In this document: positions 1-10,280 of the stretch, in pieces
How positions within the stretch are numbered: position 1 is the stretch's first letter
How the letters are laid out: each line of letters begins with the position of its first letter
From: Adiantum capillus-veneris
Taxonomy: Eukaryota; Streptophyta; Polypodiopsida; Polypodiales; Pteridaceae
DNA length: 64,000 nt
Direction: 5' to 3'
Assembly: GCA_014529385.2 (NCBI GenBank)
Contig: CM043963.1
Location: 150,344,107-150,408,106, forward strand
Translations under genes and position numbers: made by a program
The notes under the pieces: generated by a model
The model's database searches: none
The model's input: only the letters and a program-made list of their open reading frames with translations
What the model was told of the DNA's origin: nothing

Positions 1-276
1 GGTTGTCAAAGAACTGGTTTACTAACAATGGCCTTCTTTAATTTTTGAAAACTTTCTTCACATTTAGCAGTCCAATTGAACTTGGTGGTTTTCTTTGTAA
101 GCTCATACAATGGTAATGCTTGAGAAGAAAACTTGTGCACAAACCTTCTGTAAAATTAATATATCCCAGAAAGAACTTAATTCTGATGCATTCCTCGGCG
201 CCTTAGCCTGTTGAATGCACTGGATCTTGTCATTGGCCATTTCTATTTAATACTTGGACACCACATGTCCTAGTAG
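1..276 (-). pseudogene. Gypsy RT/RNase H connection remnant
   Basis: Translated on the minus strand in shifting frames, this region continues the RT gene. Near bases 1-130 one frame gives a run with the pattern L-Y-E-L-T-K-K-T-T-K-F-N-W-T, followed by C-E-E-S-F-Q-K-L-K-K-A-I. This is the conserved linker between the RT thumb and RNase H in gypsy polyproteins. A stop and at least one frame change lie between it and the RT palm at 277-846. RNase H and integrase would lie beyond the left edge. Confidence 0.65.
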
Positions 277-846
277 CTATCCTTTCCAGACTAAGAAAAC
301 ATATTTGAATGGATTCAGACGAATCCGCTTTTCCTGACAGCGCTTAAAAACCATCTCCAAAAATAGTAAATGCTTTTCCTCTGTGGAATATACAGTGAAG
401 TCATCCATGAATATGGCAAGGAATTGATGAAGAAATTCACTGAATATTTCCATCATACATCTTTGAAAAGTGGCCGGTGCATTGCAAAGTCCAAATGGCA
501 TTACCAGATACATAAATGCTCCCCACTCTGTAATAAAAGTACTCTTTCCCCAATCCTCAGGAGCAATTTGTAACTGGTTATAACCACTATACCCATCCAT
601 AAAGCTATACATCTCATATCCTGCAATTTCATCAAGTAACATATATGTGAAGGGTAATGGAAATGGGTCCTTGATGGTTTGAGCATTCAGTTTCCTATAA
701 TCTACACATACTCTCAGCTTCCCATTCTTCTTAGGCACAACCACAATAGGAAACAACCAATCACTACTAGCTGCTTCAGTAATGAACTCATCTTTTAGAG
801 GGTTGTCAATCTCTTCCTTGACCTTCTTAGCATAATTCGGATTCAT
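277..846 (-). pseudogene. Gypsy reverse transcriptase domain
   Basis: This 189-codon frame is the fingers and palm of a Ty3/gypsy reverse transcriptase, which copies element RNA into cDNA in the virus-like particle. Visible family motifs, in order, are: V-V-P-K-K-N-G-K-L-R-V-C-V-D-Y-R-K-L-N; F-P-L-P-F with L-L-D-E-I-A-G; S-F-M-D-G-Y-S-G-Y-N-Q; an M-P-F-G-L-C-N-A-P-A-T-F-Q-R segment; and the catalytic F-M-D-D-F box at about residue 148, in place of the usual [YF]-[VI]-D-D-[IL]. The ATG here is not a true start. The same frame continues upstream into the protease ORF, with only one TAG in between (856-858). The frame ends at a stop just after the palm, so the thumb and RNase H parts are in broken frames. 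Confidence 0.9.
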
Positions 847-855
847 TTGATAGCG

Positions 856-1860
856 CTACAGTTGTATTGGCCTGGCATCAGGTTTCAGTGGTATTCGATG
901 TTGACAGACCTCTGGATCCACTCCTTTGAGGTAAGTATGTTCCCATGTGAACGCATCTTTATAGTGTTGGAACATATGACGTGCCTTCTCTTTCATCGTA
1001 GGATTCATATGTTTATTAACCTTGATCATTATAGGGTTTTCTTCAGACCCTAAATTCCATTCCTCTATCTCCTGATCATCTGGAAGCAACCAGTTAGGCC
1101 CTCCACCCTTTCTCTTGGTTGACTCCTCAGCATAATCCCAGGACGATCCTCTGAGCTCTGAATTACCATTCTGATTTCCAGTCGCTCCTCCAAAGTATAC
1201 CGGTTCTACTGGTTCAACTAGTTCTTCTGACCTTCCAATTAACCGAACTGGACGTTCTCCTGAATTCAGTTCAGTAAACTGGTCTGGAAATTGTTTCTTT
1301 TGTTTTTCAGCTTCATCTTTGTTTATTAAAACTGCATTGAGATCTATCTCTGTTAATGAAAAAGTATTCATAGCTGCTAACATTCTCTCAATTTTCTTCA
1401 CCTTGTACTTCTGGCAAAGCTCTTCGGGTCTCAGTTCTTTTCTCCAACTTCTAGTGTTATTCGTCTGAATCTGGATTGTGTTACCGGCCCCTTGTATTGT
1501 CAAAGTCTGATTAGCATAGTCATGAACATCCTCTGCCGTTCGCAGCCATGGGTGTCCCAGTAGCATCCCATACGCTCCTTGCACATCCAGTACTAGGAAA
1601 CTGGCTTTGAACTTTTCTTTGCTCACTCATATCTGCATACTCTCTACCATTCTAGTTGCCTGCACCACTCGATGATCCGTCATTCAGACTTTGAAAGGTG
1701 CTGGTTTCAAGTTAGTAATTCCCATCCTTTGCTGAAGATGTACTCCCAAAATGTTTACCCCTGCTCCTCCATCTAGTATGACGCTTGAGAGTGGTTCCCA
1801 CTATTTCCAAACTTTGTAGTCCACCTGAATCACCATCACTTCATCATCTCTGACAACTGT
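856..1860 (-). pseudogene. Gypsy aspartic protease and pre-RT linker
   Basis: The minus strand near 1730-1800 encodes I-L-D-G-G-A-G-V-N-I-L, a retrotransposon aspartic protease active-site segment with Gly in the position usually held by Thr or Ser. After two in-frame stops, the 256-codon frame 856-1626 gives M-L-L-G-H-P-W-L-R, the conserved second protease motif ([IL]-[IL]-G-x-P-[WF]). A long linker follows, ending in a pre-RT segment rich in Pro and His (C-Q-H-R-I-P-L-K-P-D-A-R-P-I-Q). A TAG then separates it from the in-frame RT. The protease would process the gag-pol polyprotein. The stops at 1630-1690 make it inactive. Confidence 0.8.
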
Positions 1861-1896
1861 CAAGTAGACTGATCTGGCCTCCGCCTCAACCTTCAT

Positions 1897-2160
1897 TCAT
1901 TGCCTGATGAATTTCGTTGCTTCAAGTAAAGTTATTCTAATGTCCTCTAACTCCACAATGAGTTTCTGAATTCTGTCACAAATTTTGACATGAATTTCCT
2001 CTTTCTCATGATCAGAGTTGTCATCAAAACTTGAAGAACTGGTAGTATCTTCACAATACCATTCCTTTAGTTCAGTGCTTTCAGCTCCTTCAACAGTTCC
2101 CAACTCTTCCATCAACCCTTGTACTACAGCCAGCATGATATGAGGCATCCCAAGCTTCAA
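1897..2160 (-). pseudogene. Acidic gag-protease linker fragment
   Basis: An 87-codon minus-strand frame lies between the zinc knuckles and the protease. It is acidic and serine-rich in the middle (a run of five Ser followed by Asp/Glu residues) and ends in a segment with heptad-like Ile/Leu spacing. I recognise no catalytic motif. Its position suggests the variable spacer between nucleocapsid and protease in this gypsy family. It ends at stops before the protease frame, so the chain is broken here. Confidence 0.4.
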
Positions 2161-2481
2161 CTAATTTGGTTGTGCTATCTCAGACAACTGGGTAGGTATC
2201 TTATGAATGACCTGGGCATCATAACTCTCTGGCTGCTCTGGCAGCTTCTTGGCTAAATCCTCAGTGATTTTCGCCGCTAGTTCTCTTTGCTCCTACCATT
2301 CATCAACCACCTTTTCTTTACCCTTGTCTTTCCATACCTCTCTCTGCTAAGCCCATTTGCTACTTTTAGTTGGACTTTCTGGAATTTCCTCAATCACCAC
2401 CCCTTTACTTCATGTAACTGCTCGTACAGGAATCGGTTATGGAACCTTCGCCTCGGTATCCGTAGCCCTAGGTGTTTCTGG

Positions 2482-2523
2482 ACACTGAGCCGCGAAATGC
2501 CCATACTTAGCACATGTATAGCA
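2482..2523 (-). pseudogene. Gag zinc knuckle (CCHC) 3
   Basis: The minus strand gives C-Y-T-C-A-K-Y-G-H-F-A-A-Q-C, a complete C-x2-C-x4-H-x4-C nucleocapsid knuckle that would bind element RNA. It is followed by Pro-Glu-Thr-Pro, a usual continuation. It is the third knuckle of the fragment. The surrounding 2161-2700 region has no long open frame, so this is an island of conserved coding sequence in a decayed gag. Confidence 0.75.
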
Positions 2524-2726
2524 ATTCAGGCTTCGATTCTAAAATTACCACGACCTCGGACCTGACTGGTACCCGTTTGGTATCTACCGTGCCATGCACC
2601 AGTACCACTTACACCTGGTTTCTCTTCTTGAGAAGCACTAGTAGTTTCCACTCTTACTGGTTCAGCATTGGTGAATGCCACCACTGACAAATCTTTTCCC
2701 TTCTTAAAATGATGAATTCAAATACC

Positions 2727-2816
2727 ACAGTTGTTCCATAGATGACCATAGGCTTTGCAATAAGTGCATTGTGGGCATTTGTTTAAAACATGGTCTTTAG
2801 ATTTACACTTTGAACA
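2727..2816 (-). pseudogene. Gag zinc knuckles (CCHC) 1 and 2
   Basis: Two C-x2-C-x4-H-x4-C knuckles lie back to back on the minus strand: C-S-K-C-K-S-K-D-H-V-L-N-K-C and, three residues later, C-T-Y-C-K-A-Y-G-H-L-W-N-N-C. All metal ligands are intact. Adjacent knuckles like these mark a gag nucleocapsid domain. They follow directly in frame from the basic segment at 2832-3104. Confidence 0.8.
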
Positions 2817-2831
2817 CCAGGTTTCCATTCT

Positions 2832-3104
2832 TCATACCGGTTGTTTGGTCTGGCTAATTTCAGCAATTTTCCGGGCCATCTCTTCAATCTTCTTAGACCA
2901 AGATCCTTTCTTAATCTTGTCTTTGGTTCTTTCATCTGAGCTACTTTCAGAAATACTGTAGGCTCTACTGGACTCAGAATCTTCAGTAGAAGTACTGCTA
3001 TTACTGGGCCTCCTCTTCTTATGACTCTTTTCCTTCTTAGCTTGTTGTTCTAGCTTCAGGGCTCGCTGCACCAAATCATTGAATTTCTTGGTTGGTGCAG
3101 GCAC
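2832..3104 (-). pseudogene. Basic/serine-rich gag segment upstream of knuckles
   Basis: The 90-codon frame starts with a short helix-like part, then Lys/Arg-rich (K-K-E-K-S-H-K-K-R-R) and Ser/Glu/Asp-rich tracts. It leads in frame into the first zinc knuckle. This composition fits the gag region just before the nucleocapsid. The core capsid domain would be encoded between 3105 and 3330, where only broken frames remain, and the rest is cut off at the inverted-repeat edge. Confidence 0.55.
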
Positions 3105-3450
3105 CTCCTATTCCCTAAGATTCTTACTGCAAAAACCATTCAAAAACCATGCTCACAGCCGCTTTCCGGATGGTGGTTCCTGAAGTTGTCTAGTTAGTTC
3201 CTTGATTTTCTCAACATAGCTTCTCACCGACAATTTTCTATGCCTTATCTTATCCAACTCATAGAGTATATCCTCATCTCCTGTGTTGTCTAAATATTCA
3301 AGTCGGAAAGCTTTAAGCAGTTTATTATGTTAACTGACCTTATATATCTCCATGTTGAAAGAAAAGCTTTGTATTGACATTTCATGTTTCCCAGACGGGA
3401 TAACCTCTTAATGCACACAAGTTCAAACCATGCTAAGTATAGATTACACC

Positions 3451-3734
3451 ATAATGGTGAACATGACTATCTCATTGGGACACCTATGATTTGTTTAAAT
3501 ATAGAAATTTTGAGGTTGGTGAATCATTTATGAAGATAAAACTCATAATGGTGAACATGACTATCTCATTGGGACACCTATGATTTGTTTAAATATAGAA
3601 ATTTTGAGGTTGGTGAATCATTTATCAAGGATAAACTCATAATGGTGAACATGACTATCTCATTGGGACACCAATGATTTGTTTAAATATAGAAATTTTG
3701 AGGTTGGTGAATCATTTATCAAGGATAAACTCAT
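3451..3734. repeat. Tandem triplication, 94-bp unit
   Basis: Three head-to-tail copies start at 3451, 3545 and 3639 (period 94) and differ by a few bases only. The right arm has one copy of the unit (about 14595-14690, inverted). The extra copies therefore arose in the left arm after the inverted duplication, or were lost in the right arm. Confidence 0.95.
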
Positions 3735-3968
3735 GAATATTGCAATATAAATACATGTACATACTACTTCTTTGTAAGTGTAGCTTTTCTTCTTGATTTC
3801 TTTAACCCTTTGTATCCCAACAAGCATTTTGTTTCAACTAAATGTTTATGTATAATAGGTCGTTTTCCTCTTTTTGGAGGATGGTTTCATGACATATTTT
3901 AATGTCATGTGTTTGTACTTCCAACTATTTTTGAGGGCATGTTAACTAAGAAGTCATATTGAGTACTA

Positions 3969-4593
<625 letters not shown>

Positions 4594-5509
4594 TGCTCCC
4601 CTTCCAAATGTAGATTCCGTCCTCGAAAGCTATTGAGATGAAGCCCGTTCGTCGAGGTGGAAGAGCATCTAAGATTGAATGTTCTTAACCTTCTTCAAAC
4701 ACTACAAAATCAATCGAAATTGGCCCAGTAATTGCATTCTCATATACAATTAAAAGGCATATGCTGTGAGTAAGCACACAAATTGATTGGTAACAAAATA
4801 TTAAACAATTTGTCAGCACTAAACATTAAAATGTAATATAATCAAACGCATAAGCAATTGTAAAGGTCAAAAAATAAACAAGTTTCGGGTTGCTAATTTA
4901 GCGATCGAGAGGCACAAGAGATCAACTATTAATACCATAGGTAAGCTTCTCAATTCTCACTAGTCAATTAAGCTGTTTAATCGCGAGAGCAAAGTATTTC
5001 ATGTCCGAGGGCTGACTAGAGGCTATACCTAGAAGACATTCTAGTTAAGCTACGATAAAAGGATTGCTTATGAATTCATCGCTTGAATTATTCCCTTTTC
5101 TTTAACCCCCCAAAGTTTTTTCACATTGATTCAATTTTTGATGTGTGCGCTTATTTTGTATACCTTGGGCTTTTTACTTTTCAAGGAAAAGCGCCCACAC
5201 TGGGAACCTCTAGGACCCTAGTACCATAGGCAATACATGTGAGTGAAGAACCAAATTAAGATTTTACATTATTGGCACTTTTGTTTTGTTGTTTTGTTTT
5301 TCATTATCTTTCAATTTTGTAACTTTGGGGGGTCATATTGACACTATCACCCTTCCTCGGCTCATCACAACAGTAAACTCCCTTTATAATACTTAAATTA
5401 AAGGCTAATAGGTATTAAGCCCTATAGAAAGCACTAGTACATTGCACACAATGTTTCTTAAATTGGATTAAGAACCTAAAGTAACCATTGACAATTAGAA
5501 AGGTATTTT
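4594..5509 (-). other. 3' non-coding part of left-arm element
   Basis: This stretch has no reading frame of interest. It matches right-arm 12601-13526 in inverted orientation. The LTR-proximal end is the purine tract at about 4594-4607. I see nothing else that I can interpret. Confidence 0.6.
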
Positions 5510-6092
5510 CTATGGTATTAAGGGAAGTCGACTACAACACATGATGCTTTGAAGGTATTCACCCCAGTTATCTACCAACTTCCGATGAGCATCATATGTC
5601 CCCACATAATTAAGCCATTCTGCGGTAGATTTCTTTTCATTTATTCTAGCAAGCACATTTGCTTGATATCGTCGCCTCTTATATCTCTTACTCTTCTTGT
5701 CTAATTTTTTATTATGGCCGATCTCCAGTGAAGAGTCACTAGATGAATCGTTACCTGTGTCTTCTCTCCTCCTCGGATAGATTGTCATCTAGGGTACCAC
5801 TGGGCCCTAAATGGTTTGTCCCCACATTTGAACCAAGATTTAACTCAGATTCTTTGTCCTCAGAGTCAATTTCAATTGATGACTTTGACTCCAAATCGTG
5901 TGGGCTATAGTAGTTTGAGAGACTATTGGTTCCAATGTCAGTCAAGCCTTCATCTTGTAGGTCATCAGAAGCTATATGCATTGCTCTTATCATATTTAAA
6001 GGTACGAATGGTGGCATTTCATCCCCCTCAGGTGTTACCCAGGTCGTTTCTCTATTCCCCAAGTGTCTATGGTTGCTGCTAGATGGACCCAA
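5510..6092 (-). pseudogene. Unrecognised acidic/basic ORF of the fold-back element, left copy
   Basis: Two overlapping minus-strand frames (5751-6092 and 5510-5788) together match the plus-strand ORF 9614-10066. The N-terminal part is acidic and serine-rich; the C-terminal part has K-K-L-D-K-K-S-K-R-Y-K-R-R-R-Y followed by R-I-N-E-K-K-S-T-A-E-W-L-N-Y-V-G. A frameshift near 5760 separates the two halves. The frame then runs past the deletion point at about 5520 into unrelated sequence. I know no family for it. It lies downstream of the protease, where pol would be expected. It could be a rapidly evolving domain of the element or captured sequence. Confidence 0.5.
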
Positions 6093-6769
6093 TCCACATT
6101 GTCAGACTTAGTCATCCTAGGTAGAACATCCATATAAGGGGAATCTTCCCCAACATCAATGTCCTTTTTACACGTATAAAAATACTACAATGGGGCCGAA
6201 TTGTGGTGTCCGATCTATGATCAATTATAAATCTGTTTCCTAGAGGGTGTGCTCGACCAGTTAGAAGATCAACTTGAATGACAGAGTCTTGGAACTACAA
6301 GTAGACATGGTTTTTATACCCATCATGCACTATTTTTGCTTCCCTCATGAAAGGATGTCCTAAGATCATCTCAGATGACATAGTGTGCTTGAAAAATCCA
6401 TAACAATTAAGGTATGCCTTATTTTATGTCCAAGACCTTGATCTTGAGATCCTCCAGCATTCCAGTAGGTTTAAGAATACTCCCATTGGCCATCTTACCA
6501 CTATGTTTGTAGTCCCAAGGTAAGGTCTTCCCATAGTTTCCCATCAATTTTTAGTTACAATTGCTAACCCCAGCGCCACCATCAAGGATTCCCTTCACAG
6601 TTAATCCCTTGGTAGTGATTGGTATGGTCACATTGGATTCATTGCCTTCAAAGTATTGTGCCAACTTGTTAACAGATATTTCAACAACAGAGTTCTCATC
6701 TAAGTTGGGTTGTGGATTTAAGTGTTCCTCCTATATTGACACCTCCCTAGCTCCATCCATCTGTGAAAA
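6093..6769 (-). pseudogene. Protease region, left copy (degenerate)
   Basis: The minus strand near 6570-6600 reads G-I-L-D-G-G-A-G-V, the same D-G-G protease motif as on the plus strand at about 9040. Downstream sequence matches 9120-9450 base for base with scattered changes. No open frame survives. It is the inverted counterpart of the right-arm protease. Confidence 0.6.
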
Positions 6770-6905
6770 TTATGGTAGTTCGACTTTCAGTTCTCCATTA
6801 AGGAAAGCTCTAAGAACTAAGAATATCTCAGGGTGTCCATATAGTTTAGACATGATGGTGGTTCTAACTTCTGAAGCCATGAAATCCATCAATATGGCAA
6901 TATTC
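6770..6905 (-). pseudogene. Post-gag conserved segment, left copy
   Basis: This minus-strand frame gives L-M-D-F-M-A-S-E-V-R-T-T-I-M-S-K-L-Y-G, matching the plus-strand frame at about 8694-8750. Similarity ends at about 6905, the inner edge of the arm. Frame residues further upstream (6906-7018) are antisense to the plus-strand gag and are not real. Confidence 0.65.
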
Positions 6906-6907
6906 AT

Positions 6908-8460
6908 ATCCAAAAAACCCAGCGAGTGGAAGACTTTATTAGTCGCTTGAAGCATTTGAATTCTCGTTGGAATCCAAATGAGTGCTTCGCTCGATAGATT
7001 CATTAGGGGATACAACATGAAGATATCTACAATGGCCTAGTCATTAGAGGAATCACCACTTGGAAAGCAGTCACCACCAATACGATGCAATTGGAGGACA
7101 ACTTAATGATTCAAGGAGAAAGAGTAACCTAAATCTACTAGCTCGCAAGCATCGAGACATGAGACAATGACCATAAAGCCTATTGCTAAAGAGCCAAAGA
7201 TATCCTCACCAAGGCCATTCAAGAAAGTCTTAGAGAAAATTGTGCTCCACAAAACAATCATATGTATCCAAGAACGGAGCAACAATGGTGCTCATTTTGC
7301 TACGGTCCACATAGTACCAGTGAATGCCCTACGTTTAGAGTAAAATTTAATGGGAATTGTAATGCATGTGGGAGATATGGTCATCAAGCTAAGGATTGCA
7401 TAGTATTTGAACGTGCAATGGCCAATAGACCAACCTTAGCATGGATGACACACCTCGAGTGTCTACATTGATGACGGATCCACCTCTTGAACAACCATCA
7501 CAACACATGGTCCCTAGGGCCCAAAATGTTGTCCAAACAACACCCTTACCACCTCCAGTGCTAGGACCGCAGCCCCCACATCCAAGAATCACTTTTGTGA
7601 ATCAAGTGGGTTGTGAGTCATCTTTTACTTGTTTGGAAGGCTGTGAGGAAGATAAAGACCCTAATATTGCATGTGGGATTGATGCACTTGAAGAAAGTCC
7701 ACAATACTACATGGAGGACTATTGGGGACAAGTCAAACCTATCTATCAAGTAGCTACTCTTGTTCCAGGAGGTCAAAATATAAATTTCACTGCCAAGAGA
7801 CCACATCTTCAATGCTACAAGTGTGGAGGTCCACATCCTGTAGCAGAGTGTCCCATTAGACTACAAAAGAATGCCACACTAATGCAAACCAATCAAGCGA
7901 GCACATCTACAATGCCGATACTCATGTGTAATCGATGTGGCATAGATTATTTGATTGGCCAATGTCCTAATAATCCAAATGCATCAAAGATAATTCCATT
8001 GACTTTAATTGAGGTTACTAAGGAACCAACACAAAGTACACCTGTGATACCAGTAAATGTACTCACACGATCGATGCTCCAAAACCAAAATTATATTCTT
8101 GAAGAAAGAGACATAACATCAATTGGCCAATCTCAAAAGAAGAAGAAAACACGAAGGAAGAGATCGCAAAAAGCAGCGAAGTCAGACCCCAGTTCAAAGA
8201 CCAACATAGGGACTGGTGATGACCCCGTATATATGAACGACGTTGAAGATGATTCTGATTCAGGTGAAACCATGGAGACTAAAATGACCATTAGAAAAGA
8301 AACAAACAAGGAAGATTGTCATGAGTTACAATGGCCAGGACCCAAGAAGAAGATGGGAACTTACCCAAACCCTACAGAGGAGATCGAGCGAGTCAAGCAA
8401 TTAATGAATTTGGTAGAAGAGATCAAAAGGGATCTAGAGCCAGCACCTAGGCAGATCTAG
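6908..8460 (+). pseudogene. Gag of the fold-back element with four zinc knuckles
   Basis: The coding signal starts at the inner edge of the inverted repeat. It begins Q-R-V-E-D-F-I-S-R-L-K-H-L-N-S-R-W, and after two stops H-E-D-I-Y-N-G-L-V-I-R-G-I-T-T-W, in the style of a gag capsid domain. The frame 7262-7471 has C-S-F-C-Y-G-P-H-S-T-S-E-C (7289-7327) and the canonical C-N-A-C-G-R-Y-G-H-Q-A-K-D-C (7358-7399). After a frameshift near 7450, the 339-codon frame 7441-8460 has C-Y-K-C-G-G-P-H-P-V-A-E-C and a fourth, damaged knuckle with Tyr in place of His. The C-terminal part is Lys/Arg-rich, then acidic. The N-terminus is missing because of the rearrangement. Confidence 0.75.
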
Positions 8461-8472
8461 ATTACCCACACA

Positions 8473-8990
8473 GTGTTCTCTACGCAAAAGCAACCTCACA
8501 AAGACCATAGACCACTAGCCATACCTCGTGTCATCCAAGAAGAAAGTGACTTTAAGTCATCGGGTAGTGGGCGTACTCCCTCTTGTTGGAGAGAATGTTT
8601 ACAGAGGGATTACCTGACCCTTCGAAGAAATGGAGATCTCATCTTCCCCACTCAAGGGACTGAAGCCCAAAAAGTGCCATTAAATATTGCCAAATTGATG
8701 GATTTCATGGCTTCAGAAGTTAGAACCACCATCATGTCTAAACTATATGGAGAGCCCAAGATAGTCTCAGCTCCTCGTGCTTTCCTCAATGGAGATCTGA
8801 TAGTCGGGCTACCACAATTTTCACAGATGGATGGAGCTAGGGAGGTGCCAATATAGGAGGAACACTTAGATCCACAACCCAACTTAGATGAGAACTCTGT
8901 TGTTGAAATAGATCCACAACCCAACTTAGATGAGAACTCTGTTGTTAAATATCTATTAACAAGTTGGGACAATATGAAGGCAATGAATCC
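8473..8990 (+). pseudogene. Gag-protease linker of the fold-back element
   Basis: A 127-codon frame (to 8856) follows gag after one stop. It contains the segment L-M-D-F-M-A-S-E-V-R-T-T-I-M-S-K-L-Y-G-E-P, conserved in the left arm, and is followed by an acidic stretch with a 14-residue tandem duplication. I recognise no enzyme motif. The right arm of the inverted repeat begins inside it, at about 8684. Confidence 0.5.
8869..8952 (+). repeat. 42-bp in-frame tandem duplication
   Basis: Two copies start at 8869 and 8911. Each encodes D-P-Q-P-N-L-D-E-N-S-V-V plus two residues, so the duplication keeps the reading frame. The left arm shows only one copy (around 6680-6722). Confidence 0.85.
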
Positions 8991-9460
8991 AATGTGACCA
9001 TACCAATCACTACCAAGGGATTAATTGTGAAGGGAATCCTTGATGGTGGCTTTGGGGTTAGCATTGTAACTAAAAAATGATTTGAAACTATGGGAAGACC
9101 TCACCTTGGACTACAAACATAGTGGTAAAGATGGCCAATGGGACTATTCTTAAACCTACTGGAATGCTGGAGGATCTCAAGATCAAGGTCTTTGGACACA
9201 AATTAAGGCATACCTTAATTGTTATGGATTTTTCCAAGCACACTTTGTCATCTGAGATGATCTTAGGACATCCTTTCATGAGGGAAGCAAAAATGGTGCA
9301 TGATTGGTCTAAAAACCATGTCTACTTGTAGTTCCAAGACTCTGTCATTCGAGTTGATCTTGTAATTGGTCGAGCACACCCTCTAGGAAACAGATTTATA
9401 ATTGATCATAGATCCGACACCACAATTCACTCAGCCCCATTGTAGTATTGTTATACGTGT
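8991..9460 (+). pseudogene. Retroelement aspartic protease (D-G-G variant)
   Basis: From 8991 the plus strand encodes V-T-I-P-I-T-T-K-G-L, then G-I-L-D-G-G-F-G-V-S-I-V (active-site loop near 9040, Gly replacing Thr/Ser), and later M-I-L-G-H-P-F-M-R-E-A (about 9259-9291, the second conserved protease motif). Stops and a frameshift lie between the two motifs; the open frame 9122-9331 holds the second part. The enzyme would cleave gag. No RT, RNase H or integrase motif follows it anywhere up to the LTR. Confidence 0.7.
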
Positions 9461-9613
9461 AAAAAGGACATTGATGTTGGGGAAGATTCCCCTTATATGG
9501 ATGTTCTACCTAGGATGACTAAGTTTGACAATGTGGATTGGGTCCACTTAGTAGCAACCATAGACACTTGGGGGAAAAGGGGAATGACCTAGGTAACACC
9601 TGAGGGGGATGAA

Positions 9614-10280
9614 ATGCCACCACTCGTACCTTTAAATATGATAAGTGCAATGCATATAGCTTCTAATGACCTACAAGATGAAGGCTTGACTGACATTGGA
9701 ACCAATAGCCTCTCAAACTACTATAGCCCACACGATTGGGAGTCAAAGTCATCAATTGAAATTGACTTTGAGGAAGAATCTGAGTTAAATCTTGGTGCAA
9801 ATGTGGGGAAAAACCATTCAGGGCCCAGTGGTACCCTAGATGACAATCTATCGAGGAGGGGAGAAGACATGAGTAGCGATTCAACTAGTGACTCTTCACT
9901 GGAGATCGGCCATAATAAAAAATTAGACAAGAAGAGTAAGAGATATAAGAGGCCACGATATCGAGCAAATGTGCATGCTAGAATAAACGAAAAGAAATCT
10001 ACCACAGAATGGCTTAATTATGTGGGGGCATATGATGCTCATCAGAAGTTGGTAGATAACTGGTGAATACCTTCAAAGCATCATGTGGTGTAGTCCACAA
10101 CCCATTGACATCGCACAGCTAGAAGCTATAGAGAAACCAAAGTTCAGCCGTACTGTAAGGAGAGGACAAAATCAAGAGCTAGCTCAACAACAAAAGGAAG
10201 CCAAGACACAAGTACGATTGAAAATGATACAAGCTCAAGCTGAGGTTAAGGAGCAACAACAACGTATAAGATGCCAATGA
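9614..10280 (+). pseudogene. Unrecognised acidic/basic plus Gln-rich ORF of the fold-back element
   Basis: Frame 9614-10066 (150 codons) has an acidic Ser-rich first half, then K-K-L-D-K-K-S-K-R-Y-K-R-P-R-Y and N-E-K-K-S-T-T-E-W-L-N-Y-V-G-A-Y-D-A-H. A small deletion (GG present in the left arm, absent here) breaks it at about 10065. The frame 10083-10280 carries the sequence on into a Gln/Glu/Lys-rich, coiled-coil-like stretch. The basic patch could bind nucleic acid; that is inference. It is conserved in both arms. I do not recognise a family, and it stands where pol should be. Confidence 0.5.

Larger units (their letters stand above)
1..3330 (-). mobile_element. Ty3/gypsy retrotransposon fragment, 5' end and LTRs missing
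   Basis: Read on the minus strand, this stretch carries, in order, a basic serine-rich gag segment, three CCHC zinc knuckles, an acidic linker, a protease, a reverse transcriptase and the start of the RT/RNase H connection. That gag-PR-RT order on one strand is typical of plant Ty3/gypsy elements. It runs off the window at base 1. On its 5' side it stops at about 3330, exactly where the left arm of the large inverted repeat begins, so the gag N-terminus, leader and 5' LTR are absent. Several stops and frame changes show that it is dead. The likely lineage is one whose protease carries D-G-G in place of D-[ST]-G (seen in Tat/Ogre-like plant elements), but I cannot place it without an alignment. 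Confidence 0.85.

Noticed and set aside
847-1053. Plus-strand frames across the gypsy at 1-3330
   Set aside because: They are antisense to the protease and RT, which carry clear motifs on the minus strand.
1-3330. Integrated plant pararetrovirus
   Set aside because: The order gag-knuckles-protease-RT and the RT motifs fit Ty3/gypsy; I saw no movement-protein-like or other pararetrovirus signature.
3451-3734. Possible CRISPR-like array
   Set aside because: Units are contiguous with no variable spacers, and the setting is a plant genome. It is an ordinary tandem repeat.
8652-8972. Minus-strand frame matching 6561-6950 on the plus strand
   Set aside because: It is the antisense of the conserved post-gag segment in the right arm; the similarity only reflects the inverted repeat.
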